Assembly: GCA_903952785.1 (NCBI GenBank)
Contig: CAJBHC010000032.1
Location: 1 to 20,825, forward strand
Direction of reading: 5' to 3'
Source: an uncultured bacterium
GTDB lineage: Bacteria > Patescibacteriota > Minisyncoccia > Phycocordibacterales > CAIZLB01
Length of the DNA stretch: 20,825 bases
The translations under genes were made by a program, and so were the position numbers. Shown here piece by piece: positions 5,262 through 11,527 of the stretch; the first letter of the stretch is position 1; each line of letters opens with the position of its first letter. The notes beneath the pieces were generated by a model. It saw nothing but the letters and a program-made list of their open reading frames with translations. It did no database searches and had not been told where the DNA came from.

Positions 5262-5283
5262 AAAACCCGCTTGCGCGGGTTTT
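5262..5283 (-). terminator. Terminator downstream of tmRNA
   Basis: AAAACCCGC, a 4-nt loop and GCGGGTTTT form a 9-bp stem; on the minus strand it ends in TTTTT. It lies about 95 nt beyond the tmRNA 3' end, so the primary transcript would need 3' trimming. It faces the small-RNA terminator. Confidence 0.75.
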
Positions 5284-5376
5284 GCTATATATTTTGTGAT
5301 ACTCCTCCTCGCTTACGCTCGGATGAGTCCTACAAAATTATAGTCACTCGGGCGATGCCCTCGTTCCTTAATTTTG

Positions 5377-5769
5377 TGGAGATGGCGGGAATTGAACCCG
5401 CGTGCACACGATGTTTCTTTATGAGTCTACGTAGCGTAGATGATTTTTTGTTTTTAAACGGCGGTGCTATAAAATTATCAAAACACAACGTCGTCGATCT
5501 TATTTGTTTTAATTTACAGTCTAAGATTTCTGCAAATCTATTTTGCAATTATTGCGCCCTTATCCTACTTGCAAAAAGAGTAGGTAAGAACGTTGCAATA
5601 GCGAGCTAGGCTCTAGCTGTTGCAAATGCAAAATCGTTTACTCCAAAGAATGGAGAAGCGATTGCTTTTTGGGCTTTTGCATCTAAGGGTTCCGGAAGTT
5701 TAACGAGATTCTCGGGCACTCGGTTACGCACATAAAAAATCCAGTCATGTGTCAAAGCATGTCATCCCC
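5377..5769 (-). ncRNA. ssrA: tmRNA (transfer-messenger RNA)
   Basis: The 3' half of the tRNA-like domain is clear on the minus strand: T-arm GCGGG-TTCAATT-CCCGC followed by CATCTCC and A. The 5' end GGGGATG (5769-5763) pairs with CATCTCC to make a 7-bp acceptor stem. The CCA end is not encoded. The tag reading frame ends ...VNDFAFATARA and a TAG at 5608-5606. An 11-codon tag could resume at GTA (5641-5639), in a context like the usual GCAAACGAC; a longer in-frame tag of 24 codons could begin at GCA (5680-5678), nucleotide 90 of the RNA. The stop codon lies in an AGCTAG/CTAGCT hairpin. The mature RNA is about 393 nt. tmRNA rescues stalled ribosomes with SmpB, whose gene is 81 nt upstream on the same strand. 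Confidence 0.95.
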
Positions 5770-5850
5770 ATATTTATTGTTGTCAAAATTCTGATTCGCT
5801 ATTCTGGCGAAATCTTCAAGCGTCTATACCATATTACGAAAGAGGGAAGA

Positions 5851-6306
5851 CTATCTTTCACCCTTGAAGGCTCTGTTGATTTCCTCATCGCTCTCTCGTT
5901 TTTTGATATTCTGGCGCTTATCAAATTTCTTCTTTCCTTTCGCAATACCAAGCTCTAGCTTGATCCTGCGACCGTTATTATACAACGATATTGGCACGAT
6001 AGTCAACCCTTTCTCTCCCTCTCTTTTTGCCAATTCCGCGAGTTCCTTTTTGTTTAATAATAACCTTCTGTTTCTCTTTGAATCATATTCTGTGGGAGTG
6101 TTCTTTTGTTGATATGGTGGAACGTCTAACCCTATCAGAAACGCCTCCCCACCTCTTATGACGATGTAGGACCCCTCCATATTACCATGACCCGCTTTGA
6201 TTGCTTTTACCTCATACCCAAAAAGCTCAACACCGGCGTTATATTTATCCGTTATTTCATAATTAAAGAAAACTTTTTGATTTTTTACGAGGGTCTTTGT
6301 GGTCAT
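5851..6306 (-). CDS. smpB: SsrA-binding protein SmpB
   Basis: From the ATG at 6306 the protein has 151 residues, the normal SmpB length, and starts MTTKTLVKNQKVFFNYEI. Family motifs follow: GVELFGYEVKAIKAGHGNMEGSYI, LIGLDVPPYQQ, and NRRLLLNKKELAELAKREGEKGLTIVPISLY. The basic C-terminal tail (KGKKKFDKRQNIKKRESDEEINRAF) becomes helical in the mRNA channel. SmpB delivers tmRNA to stalled ribosomes. It lies immediately upstream of ssrA on the same strand, so both trans-translation parts may share a transcript. A longer reading to 6414 is rejected because the added residues are not family-like. A TATACT box 13 nt upstream supports the shorter form. Confidence 0.96.
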   Translation of the reverse strand: MTTKTLVKNQKVFFNYEITDKYNAGVELFGYEVKAIKAGHGNMEGSYIVIRGGEAFLIGLDVPPYQQKNTPTEYDSKRNRRLLLNKKELAELAKREGEKGLTIVPISLYNNGRRIKLELGIAKGKKKFDKRQNIKKRESDEEINRAFKGER

Positions 6307-6319
6307 CTTGATTTTTCTT

Positions 6320-6325
6320 AGTATA
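6320..6325 (-). promoter_or_regulatory. -10 box of smpB
   Basis: TATACT on the minus strand ends 13 nt before the smpB ATG, predicting a leader of about 6 nt. No convincing -35 box is seen. Confidence 0.4.
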
Positions 6326-6412
6326 TCTCTTTTTTGGCAATAATGGAATTGGTGGGGCAGAGGAGATGGGTCGTGGAAGGCGTAGCGGAGAAGTTGGTGA
6401 AAAAAAATAGAC

Positions 6413-6447
6413 AAAAAAGTGGCTCACCCTGCATTTGCGGGTGAGCC
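6413..6447 (-). terminator. Minus-strand rho-independent terminator
   Basis: A 9-bp stem GGCTCACCC (6421-6429) / GGGTGAGCC (6439-6447) is followed on the minus strand by ac and TTTTTT. No minus-strand protein gene lies upstream of it, which implies a non-coding or unrecognised transcript coming from 6450-6900. Confidence 0.8.
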
Positions 6448-6449
6448 TA

Positions 6450-6960
6450 GAAGCGTGGTCCCTCGGACCCTACTATAACATTTGGAAGTGTTTTAAACTT
6501 CAGAGGCACGTATGCTCCTCTGACAGGCACTTATCAAATTAACCCATGACGGTTGTGTTATATTGCCTCCCCACCAACTTTATTGGGCAGGCGTATGTGT
6601 TAGGTGTCTGGCTCTTGGGCCTGATCCCACATCACTCTTCTATTTTGATATCTTCTGGGGCATCGTGTGCCACCCCATCTCTGAGTTATACTTGTAGTGA
6701 CTTAACAAAATCAAGCGCTTTTGGGCCGGGCGGGCTCAGAATATGGTTGAAGACTCATATTTAGTACAGGAATTTTTTGGGACCCATTCCTTTACGAAGC
6801 TGGCTGCATCGCTCTAAATACCCACCTAAGGGACTGATAGTTTCGCACGTTTTTGCCTTTTCGTCAACCTCCTTGTTCACACCTTGTTTTCCGCTTAATT
6901 AGGGACTTTATTCAGCTTTTCTGGTCTCTTTCTTTGGAAAAACTTTTATTTTACCCATTA
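6450..6960 (-). other. Non-coding stretch upstream of ftsH, possible second structured RNA
   Basis: About 500 bp hold no protein I can support. Near the terminator the minus strand has several hairpins: GGTCC/GGACC (6457-6469), and CAGAGG/CCTCTG (6501-6506 with 6517-6522) enclosed by AAGTG/CACTT (6486-6490 with 6528-6532). With the strong terminator at 6413-6447 this fits the 3' end of a minus-strand RNA. I find no clear promoter and no match to RNase P, SRP or 6S RNA. A decayed gene is the alternative; one minus-strand frame reads protein-like stretches interrupted by stops. Confidence 0.35.
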
Positions 6961-6966
6961 TTTGTG

Positions 6967-6972
6967 TATACT
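6967..6972 (+). promoter_or_regulatory. -10 box of ftsH
   Basis: TATACT ends 8 nt before the ftsH ATG, so the message would be leaderless or carry 1-2 nt. The -35 region is T-rich without a clear hexamer. Confidence 0.45.
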
Positions 6973-6980
6973 TTGCCCAC

Positions 6981-9080
6981 ATGACTAAAGACAACAATAT
7001 TCCAAATATGGAGGAGAAAGAGGCTGAGAATATGGCTGAAAACAAGCCAAATGATAAGCCTGAAATTAACCCAAAGGCACTAAAGGGTTCTGCCGGTCCT
7101 AAAATACCCAAGATCCCCAAGAAACAACATGGTGTTGGCGCTTTAATCCTAAATAACTTTTTTGCAACATTTTTAATATTTGTAGCAATTATAAGTATTT
7201 ACGTACTGTTTTATACTGCCCCTGCTCCCATTCAAGAGATCAGTCTTTCAGAACTTGCAATGGATATTAATGAAGGGAAGGTGGCAAAAGTTGAAGTTGC
7301 AGGAGATAAGGTGGATATAGAATATTTGAGTTTTGCATCATCAACTGATGTATTAGTTGGAACATCGTCAACATCAACCCCTGTTGTTGTGGCGGGTTCT
7401 TCCAGTACATCTACAACTACTGCTGGTATCATAAAAAAGACTACACAAAAAGAAGCACAGAGTTCTCTTTCTGATTCCTTAAAAAATCTTGGAGTTGATC
7501 CAGCAAAATTAGCACAAGTTAAAATTGAAAATAAGGACGATAGGGGTGCGTGGTTCTGGGTTAATAACATCCTTCCTTTTGCTCTACCTGTTCTATTTTT
7601 GATTTTTATAATCTGGTATTTATCAAGGCAAGCAAGAGGTGCAAATATGCAAGCGATGAGCTTTGGTCAAACACGTGCCCGCATGATTTCTCCAGATGAT
7701 ACAAAAACTAAAGTTACATTTAAAGATGTTGCTGGCGCAAAGGAGGCAAAGCAAGAGCTTGCTGAGATTGTGGACTTCTTAAAAAATCCTGAAAAATTTA
7801 TTAATATTGGTGCAAGAATTCCAAAGGGAATATTACTAACCGGTGCGCCTGGAACTGGAAAAACTCTTTTGGCACGAGCTGTTGCAGGAGAAGCTGGCGT
7901 TGCATTCTTCTCAGTGTCAGGTGCTGAGTTCGTTGAAATGTTTGTTGGAGTTGGAGCATCTCGCGTTCGCGATCTATTTAAGATAGCAAAAGCTTCAGCC
8001 CCTGCAATTATATTCATCGATGAAATTGATGCGGTTGGACGTGTTAGAGGAACTGGCTTTGGTGGGGGAAATGATGAGCGTGAACAAACACTCAATCAAA
8101 TCCTTGTTGAGATGGATGGCTTTGAGCCAAATGAAAAAGTTATTATGATGGCAGCAACAAACAGGCCAGACGTTTTGGACCCCGCACTTCTTCGTCCTGG
8201 AAGATTCGATAGAAGGGTTGTAATTGATTTGCCTGATAGAAAGGATAGATTTGCAATTCTTGGAGTTCACACGTTAAATAAGCCACTAGCAGAGGATGTT
8301 AATTTGGATGTTATTGCATCTCGTACACCAGGGCTTTCTGGTGCTGATCTTCATTCACTGGTAAATGAGGCAGCTATTCTTGCGGCTAGAGAAGATAGAA
8401 AGAAGGTTGCTCAATATGATTTGATTCGTTCAATTGAAAAAGTGTTGTTAGGCCCTGAGAGAAAGAGTCATTTGCTTGGAAAGAAAGAAAAAGAATTAAC
8501 TGCGTATCATGAAGCAGGGCATGCACTCCTTGCCTCTGTTCTTCCTCATGCTGATCCAGTTCACAAGGTCTCAATTATTTCTCGTGGACGCGCAGCAGGG
8601 TACACCATGAAGCTTCCAATTGAAGACAAGAAGTTGCAATCCAAAAAAGAATTTCTGGATGACATTGTTGTCTCTCTTGGTGGATATGTAGTTGAGAAAC
8701 ACATTTTTGACGAATTAACTACCGGTTCATCAAATGATTTACAAGTTGCCTCGGCTTTGGCGCGCGATATGGTTACTAAATATGGTATGTCAGATAAGAT
8801 TGGTCCGATCGCACTTGAGGGAACAGGACGTGCAATGTCAGGCAGAGGTGTGGGGGAGCAAGAGTATTCAGCTTCAACTGGTACGTTGATTGATCAAGAA
8901 ATCTCAAAGATAATGAATGATTCATATAAGATTGCACTTGATGTCATTACAGAAAAGCGCAAAGTCTTGGATGCAATTTCTATCGCTTTGATTGATAAAG
9001 AAACATTGGAGCAAGCGGAGTTTGATGCAATATTGCTTGCGAATGGTATTGTGCCAAAGAAGAAGTCAGAGGTTATCTAG
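6981..9080 (+). CDS. ftsH: ATP-dependent zinc metalloprotease FtsH
   Basis: This 699-residue membrane AAA+ protease degrades membrane and short-lived proteins. A charged cytoplasmic N-terminus (about 1-50) precedes TM1 (about 58-79), an outside domain (80-190) and TM2 (about 195-214). The AAA module has Walker A GAPGTGKT (288-295), Walker B IIFIDEID (343-350) and the second region of homology NRPDVLDPALLRPGRFDR (394-411). The protease domain has zinc motif HEAGH (510-514) and the third ligand in TTGSSNDL (D586). Two oddities: a Ser/Thr-rich insert in the outside domain (about 119-148), and LGGYVVEKHIFDELTTG where LGGRAAE..FGE.TTG is usual. The stop overlaps the convergent gene's stop in a shared CTAG. 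A TATACT box 8 nt upstream supports the start. Confidence 0.97.
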   Translation: MTKDNNIPNMEEKEAENMAENKPNDKPEINPKALKGSAGPKIPKIPKKQHGVGALILNNFFATFLIFVAIISIYVLFYTAPAPIQEISLSELAMDINEGKVAKVEVAGDKVDIEYLSFASSTDVLVGTSSTSTPVVVAGSSSTSTTTAGIIKKTTQKEAQSSLSDSLKNLGVDPAKLAQVKIENKDDRGAWFWVNNILPFALPVLFLIFIIWYLSRQARGANMQAMSFGQTRARMISPDDTKTKVTFKDVAGAKEAKQELAEIVDFLKNPEKFINIGARIPKGILLTGAPGTGKTLLARAVAGEAGVAFFSVSGAEFVEMFVGVGASRVRDLFKIAKASAPAIIFIDEIDAVGRVRGTGFGGGNDEREQTLNQILVEMDGFEPNEKVIMMAATNRPDVLDPALLRPGRFDRRVVIDLPDRKDRFAILGVHTLNKPLAEDVNLDVIASRTPGLSGADLHSLVNEAAILAAREDRKKVAQYDLIRSIEKVLLGPERKSHLLGKKEKELTAYHEAGHALLASVLPHADPVHKVSIISRGRAAGYTMKLPIEDKKLQSKKEFLDDIVVSLGGYVVEKHIFDELTTGSSNDLQVASALARDMVTKYGMSDKIGPIALEGTGRAMSGRGVGEQEYSASTGTLIDQEISKIMNDSYKIALDVITEKRKVLDAISIALIDKETLEQAEFDAILLANGIVPKKKSEVI

Positions 9081-9754
9081 TCTTTCTTGACGTATCGTTT
9101 CTTGTAGATTTGATAAAATCCAGAAAGTATTTCTTCGGGTCCTTTGTCTAATTGTGCAGATGTGGAATTTAGTTTAATTTCCTCATCTTCTGTTGCTACT
9201 CTTTTTTCATTATGTATTTTAGACAATGTTAATACGTAATTAATTATAAGAAGTTCTGTTGCATTTAGATCTTTTTGTACTGCTTCAATATCTATATTTT
9301 CTGCTTTGTGTAAAATTATTTCTTCTTTAAAAATATTAAGAGTCAAGAGTATCGCAAATTTCCCGTAGCCGGCTCTGTTATTTCTTGGCCATGTAAACCA
9401 CTTTAAATCCAAATCAATATTTTTGTTTTCAATGTATCTAACTAAAATATCAACGCAAGATATCATGGTATCGTGAGTTTTACTTCTTCTGTTGTCTAGT
9501 TCGTTTCTTTCATTGTTATAATCTCCCTTATTCTCTCTAACATATTTTTCCATTGTAGCAACGTCGGCGGTGTATCTGTAGCTAGTATTCAGCATATCTT
9601 CAAATAGTTCCCTGAATGTTTCATCTGAGTTGCATGTTTCTTCATATGAATTAACATCCAGATTTGTATCTGGTAATTTGTCTGTGAATAATTCTGATAT
9701 CTTATCAAGTGACTCCGTATCAATGTTGTAATGTTTAAGTATGTCTTCGTGCAT
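9077..9754 (-). CDS. Unassigned 225-residue soluble protein
   Basis: I do not recognise the family. The protein is acidic and mostly helical, with no signal peptide or membrane span. The N-terminal part (about 1-60) is rich in Asp/Glu. The middle has LDLKWFTWPRNNRAGYGKFAILLTLNIFKEEII (about 115-147), the most conserved-looking segment. A helical stretch LNATELLIINYVLTLSKIH and a basic tail YQIYKKRYVKKD follow. It is convergent with ftsH, sharing the CTAG that supplies both stops, and divergent from the tRNA gene. The start is supported by a promoter (TTTACG, 17 bp, TATTAT) whose -10 ends only 6 nt before the ATG, so the mRNA is probably leaderless. The Asn-rich, AT-rich composition is typical of accessory genes here. 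Confidence 0.75.
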   Translation of the reverse strand: MHEDILKHYNIDTESLDKISELFTDKLPDTNLDVNSYEETCNSDETFRELFEDMLNTSYRYTADVATMEKYVRENKGDYNNERNELDNRRSKTHDTMISCVDILVRYIENKNIDLDLKWFTWPRNNRAGYGKFAILLTLNIFKEEIILHKAENIDIEAVQKDLNATELLIINYVLTLSKIHNEKRVATEDEEIKLNSTSAQLDKGPEEILSGFYQIYKKRYVKKD

Positions 9755-9760
9755 TGATTA

Positions 9761-9789
9761 ATAATACTCTCTTTTGACCATATCGTAAA
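9761..9789 (-). promoter_or_regulatory. Leaderless-type promoter of the 9077-9754 gene
   Basis: On the minus strand TTTACG (9789-9784), a 17-bp spacer and TATTAT (9766-9761) end 6 nt before the ATG. It interleaves with the divergent tRNA promoter, so the two may compete for polymerase. Confidence 0.6.
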
Positions 9790-9802
9790 TATTTGGTATA
9801 TT
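9774..9802 (+). promoter_or_regulatory. Promoter of tRNA-Ile
   Basis: TTGACC (9774-9779), a 17-bp spacer and TATATT (9797-9802) place the transcription start about 2 nt before the mature tRNA 5' end. Confidence 0.65.
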
Positions 9803-9810
9803 GGGCTCAT

Positions 9811-9883
9811 GCGAGCATAGCTCAGTTGGTAGAGCAGTCGTCTTATACACGACCGGTCCTAGGTTCGAATCCTAGTGCTCGCA
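9811..9883 (+). tRNA. tRNA-Ile, anticodon UAU
   Basis: This is a complete cloverleaf: acceptor GCGAGCA/TGCTCGC (7 bp), D stem GCTC/GAGC, anticodon stem GTCGT/ACGAC, loop CTTATAC, T stem CTAGG/CCTAG with loop TTCGAAT. The anticodon is TAT (9844-9846), which would read AUA. CCA is not encoded, so a CCA-adding enzyme is required. In most bacteria AUA is read by a CAU tRNA modified to lysidine by TilS. A UAU anticodon is uncommon. Confidence 0.95.
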
Positions 9884-9901
9884 CAGAATTTACGATTTAG
9901 C

Positions 9902-9922
9902 AAATCGTCCAAACGACGATTT
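9902..9922 (+). terminator. Hairpin downstream of tRNA-Ile, weak terminator
   Basis: AAATCGTC (9902-9909) and GACGATTT (9915-9922) form an 8-bp stem with a 5-nt loop. There is only a short T-run. It abuts the -35 box of the next gene. Confidence 0.45.
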
Positions 9923-9950
9923 TGGAGAATCGCCTACTGGGTGTTATAAT
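9922..9950 (+). promoter_or_regulatory. Promoter of the DUF6922-like/AbiEii pair
   Basis: TTGGAG (9922-9927), a 17-bp spacer and an extended -10 TGT-TATAAT (9942-9950) lie 8 nt before the ATG at 9959, again a leaderless layout. Confidence 0.65.
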
Positions 9951-9958
9951 ACAACCAT

Positions 9959-10225
9959 ATGACAAACATTCCAGACTCCGTAAAGGCAACTTTATGGTCA
10001 TATGATATAAGCAAGATGGATCTAATCAAGGATAAAAACCTGATTATTAATCATGTTTTGAATTTTGGAACAAGCTCTGCTACCAATTGGCTATTCGCTA
10101 ATTATTCAAAGGAGGATATTATACCGCTTATCCAAAATCCTATACCAGGTTTTTGGGATAAAAAGTCTCTAAACCTTTGGGCCATAGTTTTTGGTGTTAA
10201 GCCTAATATTACAACTAGATTTTAA
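9959..10225 (+). CDS. DUF6922-like protein, probable antitoxin partner
   Basis: This 88-residue protein has VKATLWSYDISKMDLIKDKNLIINHVLNFG, then SSATNWLFANYSKEDIIPLIQN and FWDKKSLNLWAIVFGV. The pattern 'lW.yDi.k.D...D..liI..vL..G' with '.WL...Y..e.I...i' is what I remember of DUF6922 proteins, which typically sit directly upstream of AbiEii-type nucleotidyltransferases. It is likely all-helical and soluble. It is separated by 10 nt from the toxin gene and shares its promoter. The antitoxin role is inferred from this gene pairing, not from a DNA-binding motif; I see no HTH. Confidence 0.75.
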   Translation: MTNIPDSVKATLWSYDISKMDLIKDKNLIINHVLNFGTSSATNWLFANYSKEDIIPLIQNPIPGFWDKKSLNLWAIVFGVKPNITTRF

Positions 10226-10235
10226 CTAATAAAAT

Positions 10236-10859
10236 ATGCACATAGAAATACTCGATGATAAAAGAAAAGATATTTTACCGCTATTATCTTTTACACGTGA
10301 TAAATTCTACCTAGCTGGAGGTACCGCTTTGGCATTACAAATTGGACATAGAGATAGCGTCGATTTTGACTTCTTTACTGATTCGGATTTTGATATTGAT
10401 GTGTTATTTGATTCTGTTGTTAGCGCATTTAAGGATCACAAGGTTGTTAAAACTTCTACAACAAAAAACACTCTCTATGTTTTGATTGATGATAGTATAA
10501 AGTTTAGTTTTATGAAATATCAATATCCACTAATTGAGGATTTAATAGAAACAGAGTATTTTAAAATGGCATCTATTGGAGAAATTGCGTGCATGAAATT
10601 TTCTGCCATTACTAGCCGCCAGGCAATGAAAGATTATGTAGATTTGTTTTTCATATTAAAAAGTTTTAATCTTGAGGATTTATTGAAGCTATCGGAGGTT
10701 AAATTTAGTGGTCAGTTAGACAGAAATTTGATATTAAAATCTATTGCCTATTTTGACGATGTAGAACAAGAGGGAATTATTTATAAAAACAATAATGAAG
10801 TTTCTTTTGATGAAATTAAGATGGAGTTGGTTGAGTTGGTAGGGAAGGTATCCAAGTAG
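10236..10859 (+). CDS. AbiEii/MenT-type nucleotidyltransferase toxin
   Basis: This 207-residue protein begins with the nucleotidyltransferase signature of the AbiEii/DUF1814 family: FYLAGGTALALQIGHRDSVDFDFFT (about 24-48), with GGT at 28-30 and metal-binding aspartates D43 and D45. Further on, FKMASIGEIACMKFSAITSRQAMKDYVDLFFIL (about 109-141) carries the family's K...R...KDY.DL block. Characterised members (AbiEii, MenT) transfer nucleotides, with tRNA 3' ends shown as a target for MenT. The substrate here is unknown. It is the second gene after the DUF6922-like protein, 10 nt apart. The T-rich stretch after the stop may help end transcription, but I see no strong stem. Confidence 0.88.
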   Translation: MHIEILDDKRKDILPLLSFTRDKFYLAGGTALALQIGHRDSVDFDFFTDSDFDIDVLFDSVVSAFKDHKVVKTSTTKNTLYVLIDDSIKFSFMKYQYPLIEDLIETEYFKMASIGEIACMKFSAITSRQAMKDYVDLFFILKSFNLEDLLKLSEVKFSGQLDRNLILKSIAYFDDVEQEGIIYKNNNEVSFDEIKMELVELVGKVSK

Positions 10860-10897
10860 ATGACTTTTTGTCCTTTTGGCTAGTTTTTGTTTTTTTG

Positions 10898-10925
10898 TTG
10901 AATATTTTTGCATGAGGTATATAAT
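10898..10925 (+). promoter_or_regulatory. Promoter of orphan gene B
   Basis: TTGAAT (10898-10903), a 16-bp spacer and TATAAT (10920-10925) predict a start near 10932 and a leader of about 68 nt. Confidence 0.6.
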
Positions 10926-10999
10926 AAAAAACGGACTAGATTTTAGTGATGGTCACCGATTTCTATGCTCCTTTTTGACCTCGAAACAGAAATAGATAA

Positions 11000-11407
11000 A
11001 TGAAAACTACAAGTAATCCCCTGCTTAGCTTGGCTGGCGACCACTTACATTCATTCAAGTGTGCCCTTTCAGGCCACGTTGTCGTCGGGCGCTGTGTTCA
11101 TGCCTTGGATGTCAATGGTGTTATGTACCCAATATCCAACACTAGCTATGTCAGGATCACGGACGAGATTTCTCACGTTGCGTGTGACGCTGATAAGCAA
11201 ACGGTTGGAGTGGTGAGAATCACCAACGGCGTCGGGCACGTTGAATTCTGTGTTAACCTGAGGGGGCTTAGGCTTGTCTCCAATTGGAGGCAGAACATTG
11301 ACTACGTGGTTCTGGATTCAGAGCGGCAGACTGCAAAAGCAAAGGTGGAACACACCTGCTCTGAGTGCGCTAGCGATGAACGCCAGGCTGAATTCTCATT
11401 TGTTTGA
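11000..11407 (+). CDS. Orphan protein B, function unknown
   Basis: This 135-residue protein matches no family I know. It is strand-rich: HLHSFKCALSGHVVVGRCVHALDVNGVMYPI, SYVRITDEISHVACDADKQTVGVVRI, GVGHVEFCVNLRGLRLV and IDYVVLDSERQTAKAKVEHT suggest a beta-barrel or sandwich. It has six cysteines (including CSEC near the end), which could bind metal; no CxxC pair is seen. Base composition and codon use are more GC-balanced than in the AT-rich AbiEii gene just upstream. It is a single-gene unit with its own promoter, a long leader and an 11-bp GC-rich hairpin after the stop, the same architecture as the 4640-4996 and 19479-19787 genes. There is no Shine-Dalgarno motif. Confidence 0.6.
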   Translation: MKTTSNPLLSLAGDHLHSFKCALSGHVVVGRCVHALDVNGVMYPISNTSYVRITDEISHVACDADKQTVGVVRITNGVGHVEFCVNLRGLRLVSNWRQNIDYVVLDSERQTAKAKVEHTCSECASDERQAEFSFV

Positions 11408-11432
11408 CCTTGCCTTGGATTCTCAGGAACGT

Positions 11433-11457
11433 GGCCGGCCTCCCTTGGAGGCCGGCC
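11433..11457 (+). terminator. GC-rich hairpin after orphan gene B
   Basis: GGCCGGCCTCC and GGAGGCCGGCC form a perfect 11-bp stem with a 3-nt loop, 26 nt after the stop. The T-run is weak (ATTCTGCTT), so it may be a terminator or a 3'-stabilising element. Confidence 0.65.
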
Positions 11458-11489
11458 ATTCTGCTTAATAATTAATTCATGAAATTTAT

Positions 11490-11524
11490 ATTAGTCTTCA
11501 CAAACACTTGCTTGTGGCACTAAT
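11490..11524 (-). terminator. Hairpin downstream of recG
   Basis: On the minus strand an outer ATTAGT/ACTAAT stem and an inner 7-bp CACAAGC/GTTTGTG stem (one G-U pair) begin 4 nt after the recG stop. No T-run follows, so termination strength is uncertain. Confidence 0.4.
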
Positions 11525-11527
11525 CTT

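Noticed and set aside
5271..5609. Reading frames over 5271-5609 on both strands
   Set aside because: They overlap tmRNA and its terminator; the apparent protein is a translation of structured RNA.
6307..6414. N-terminal extension of SmpB
   Set aside because: The extra 36 residues are not SmpB-like and the -10 box at 6320-6325 lies inside them; the ATG at 6306 matches the family start.
6546..6764. 72-codon plus-strand reading frame
   Set aside because: The peptide is unlike any family, no promoter precedes it, and it runs against the minus-strand terminator and hairpins.
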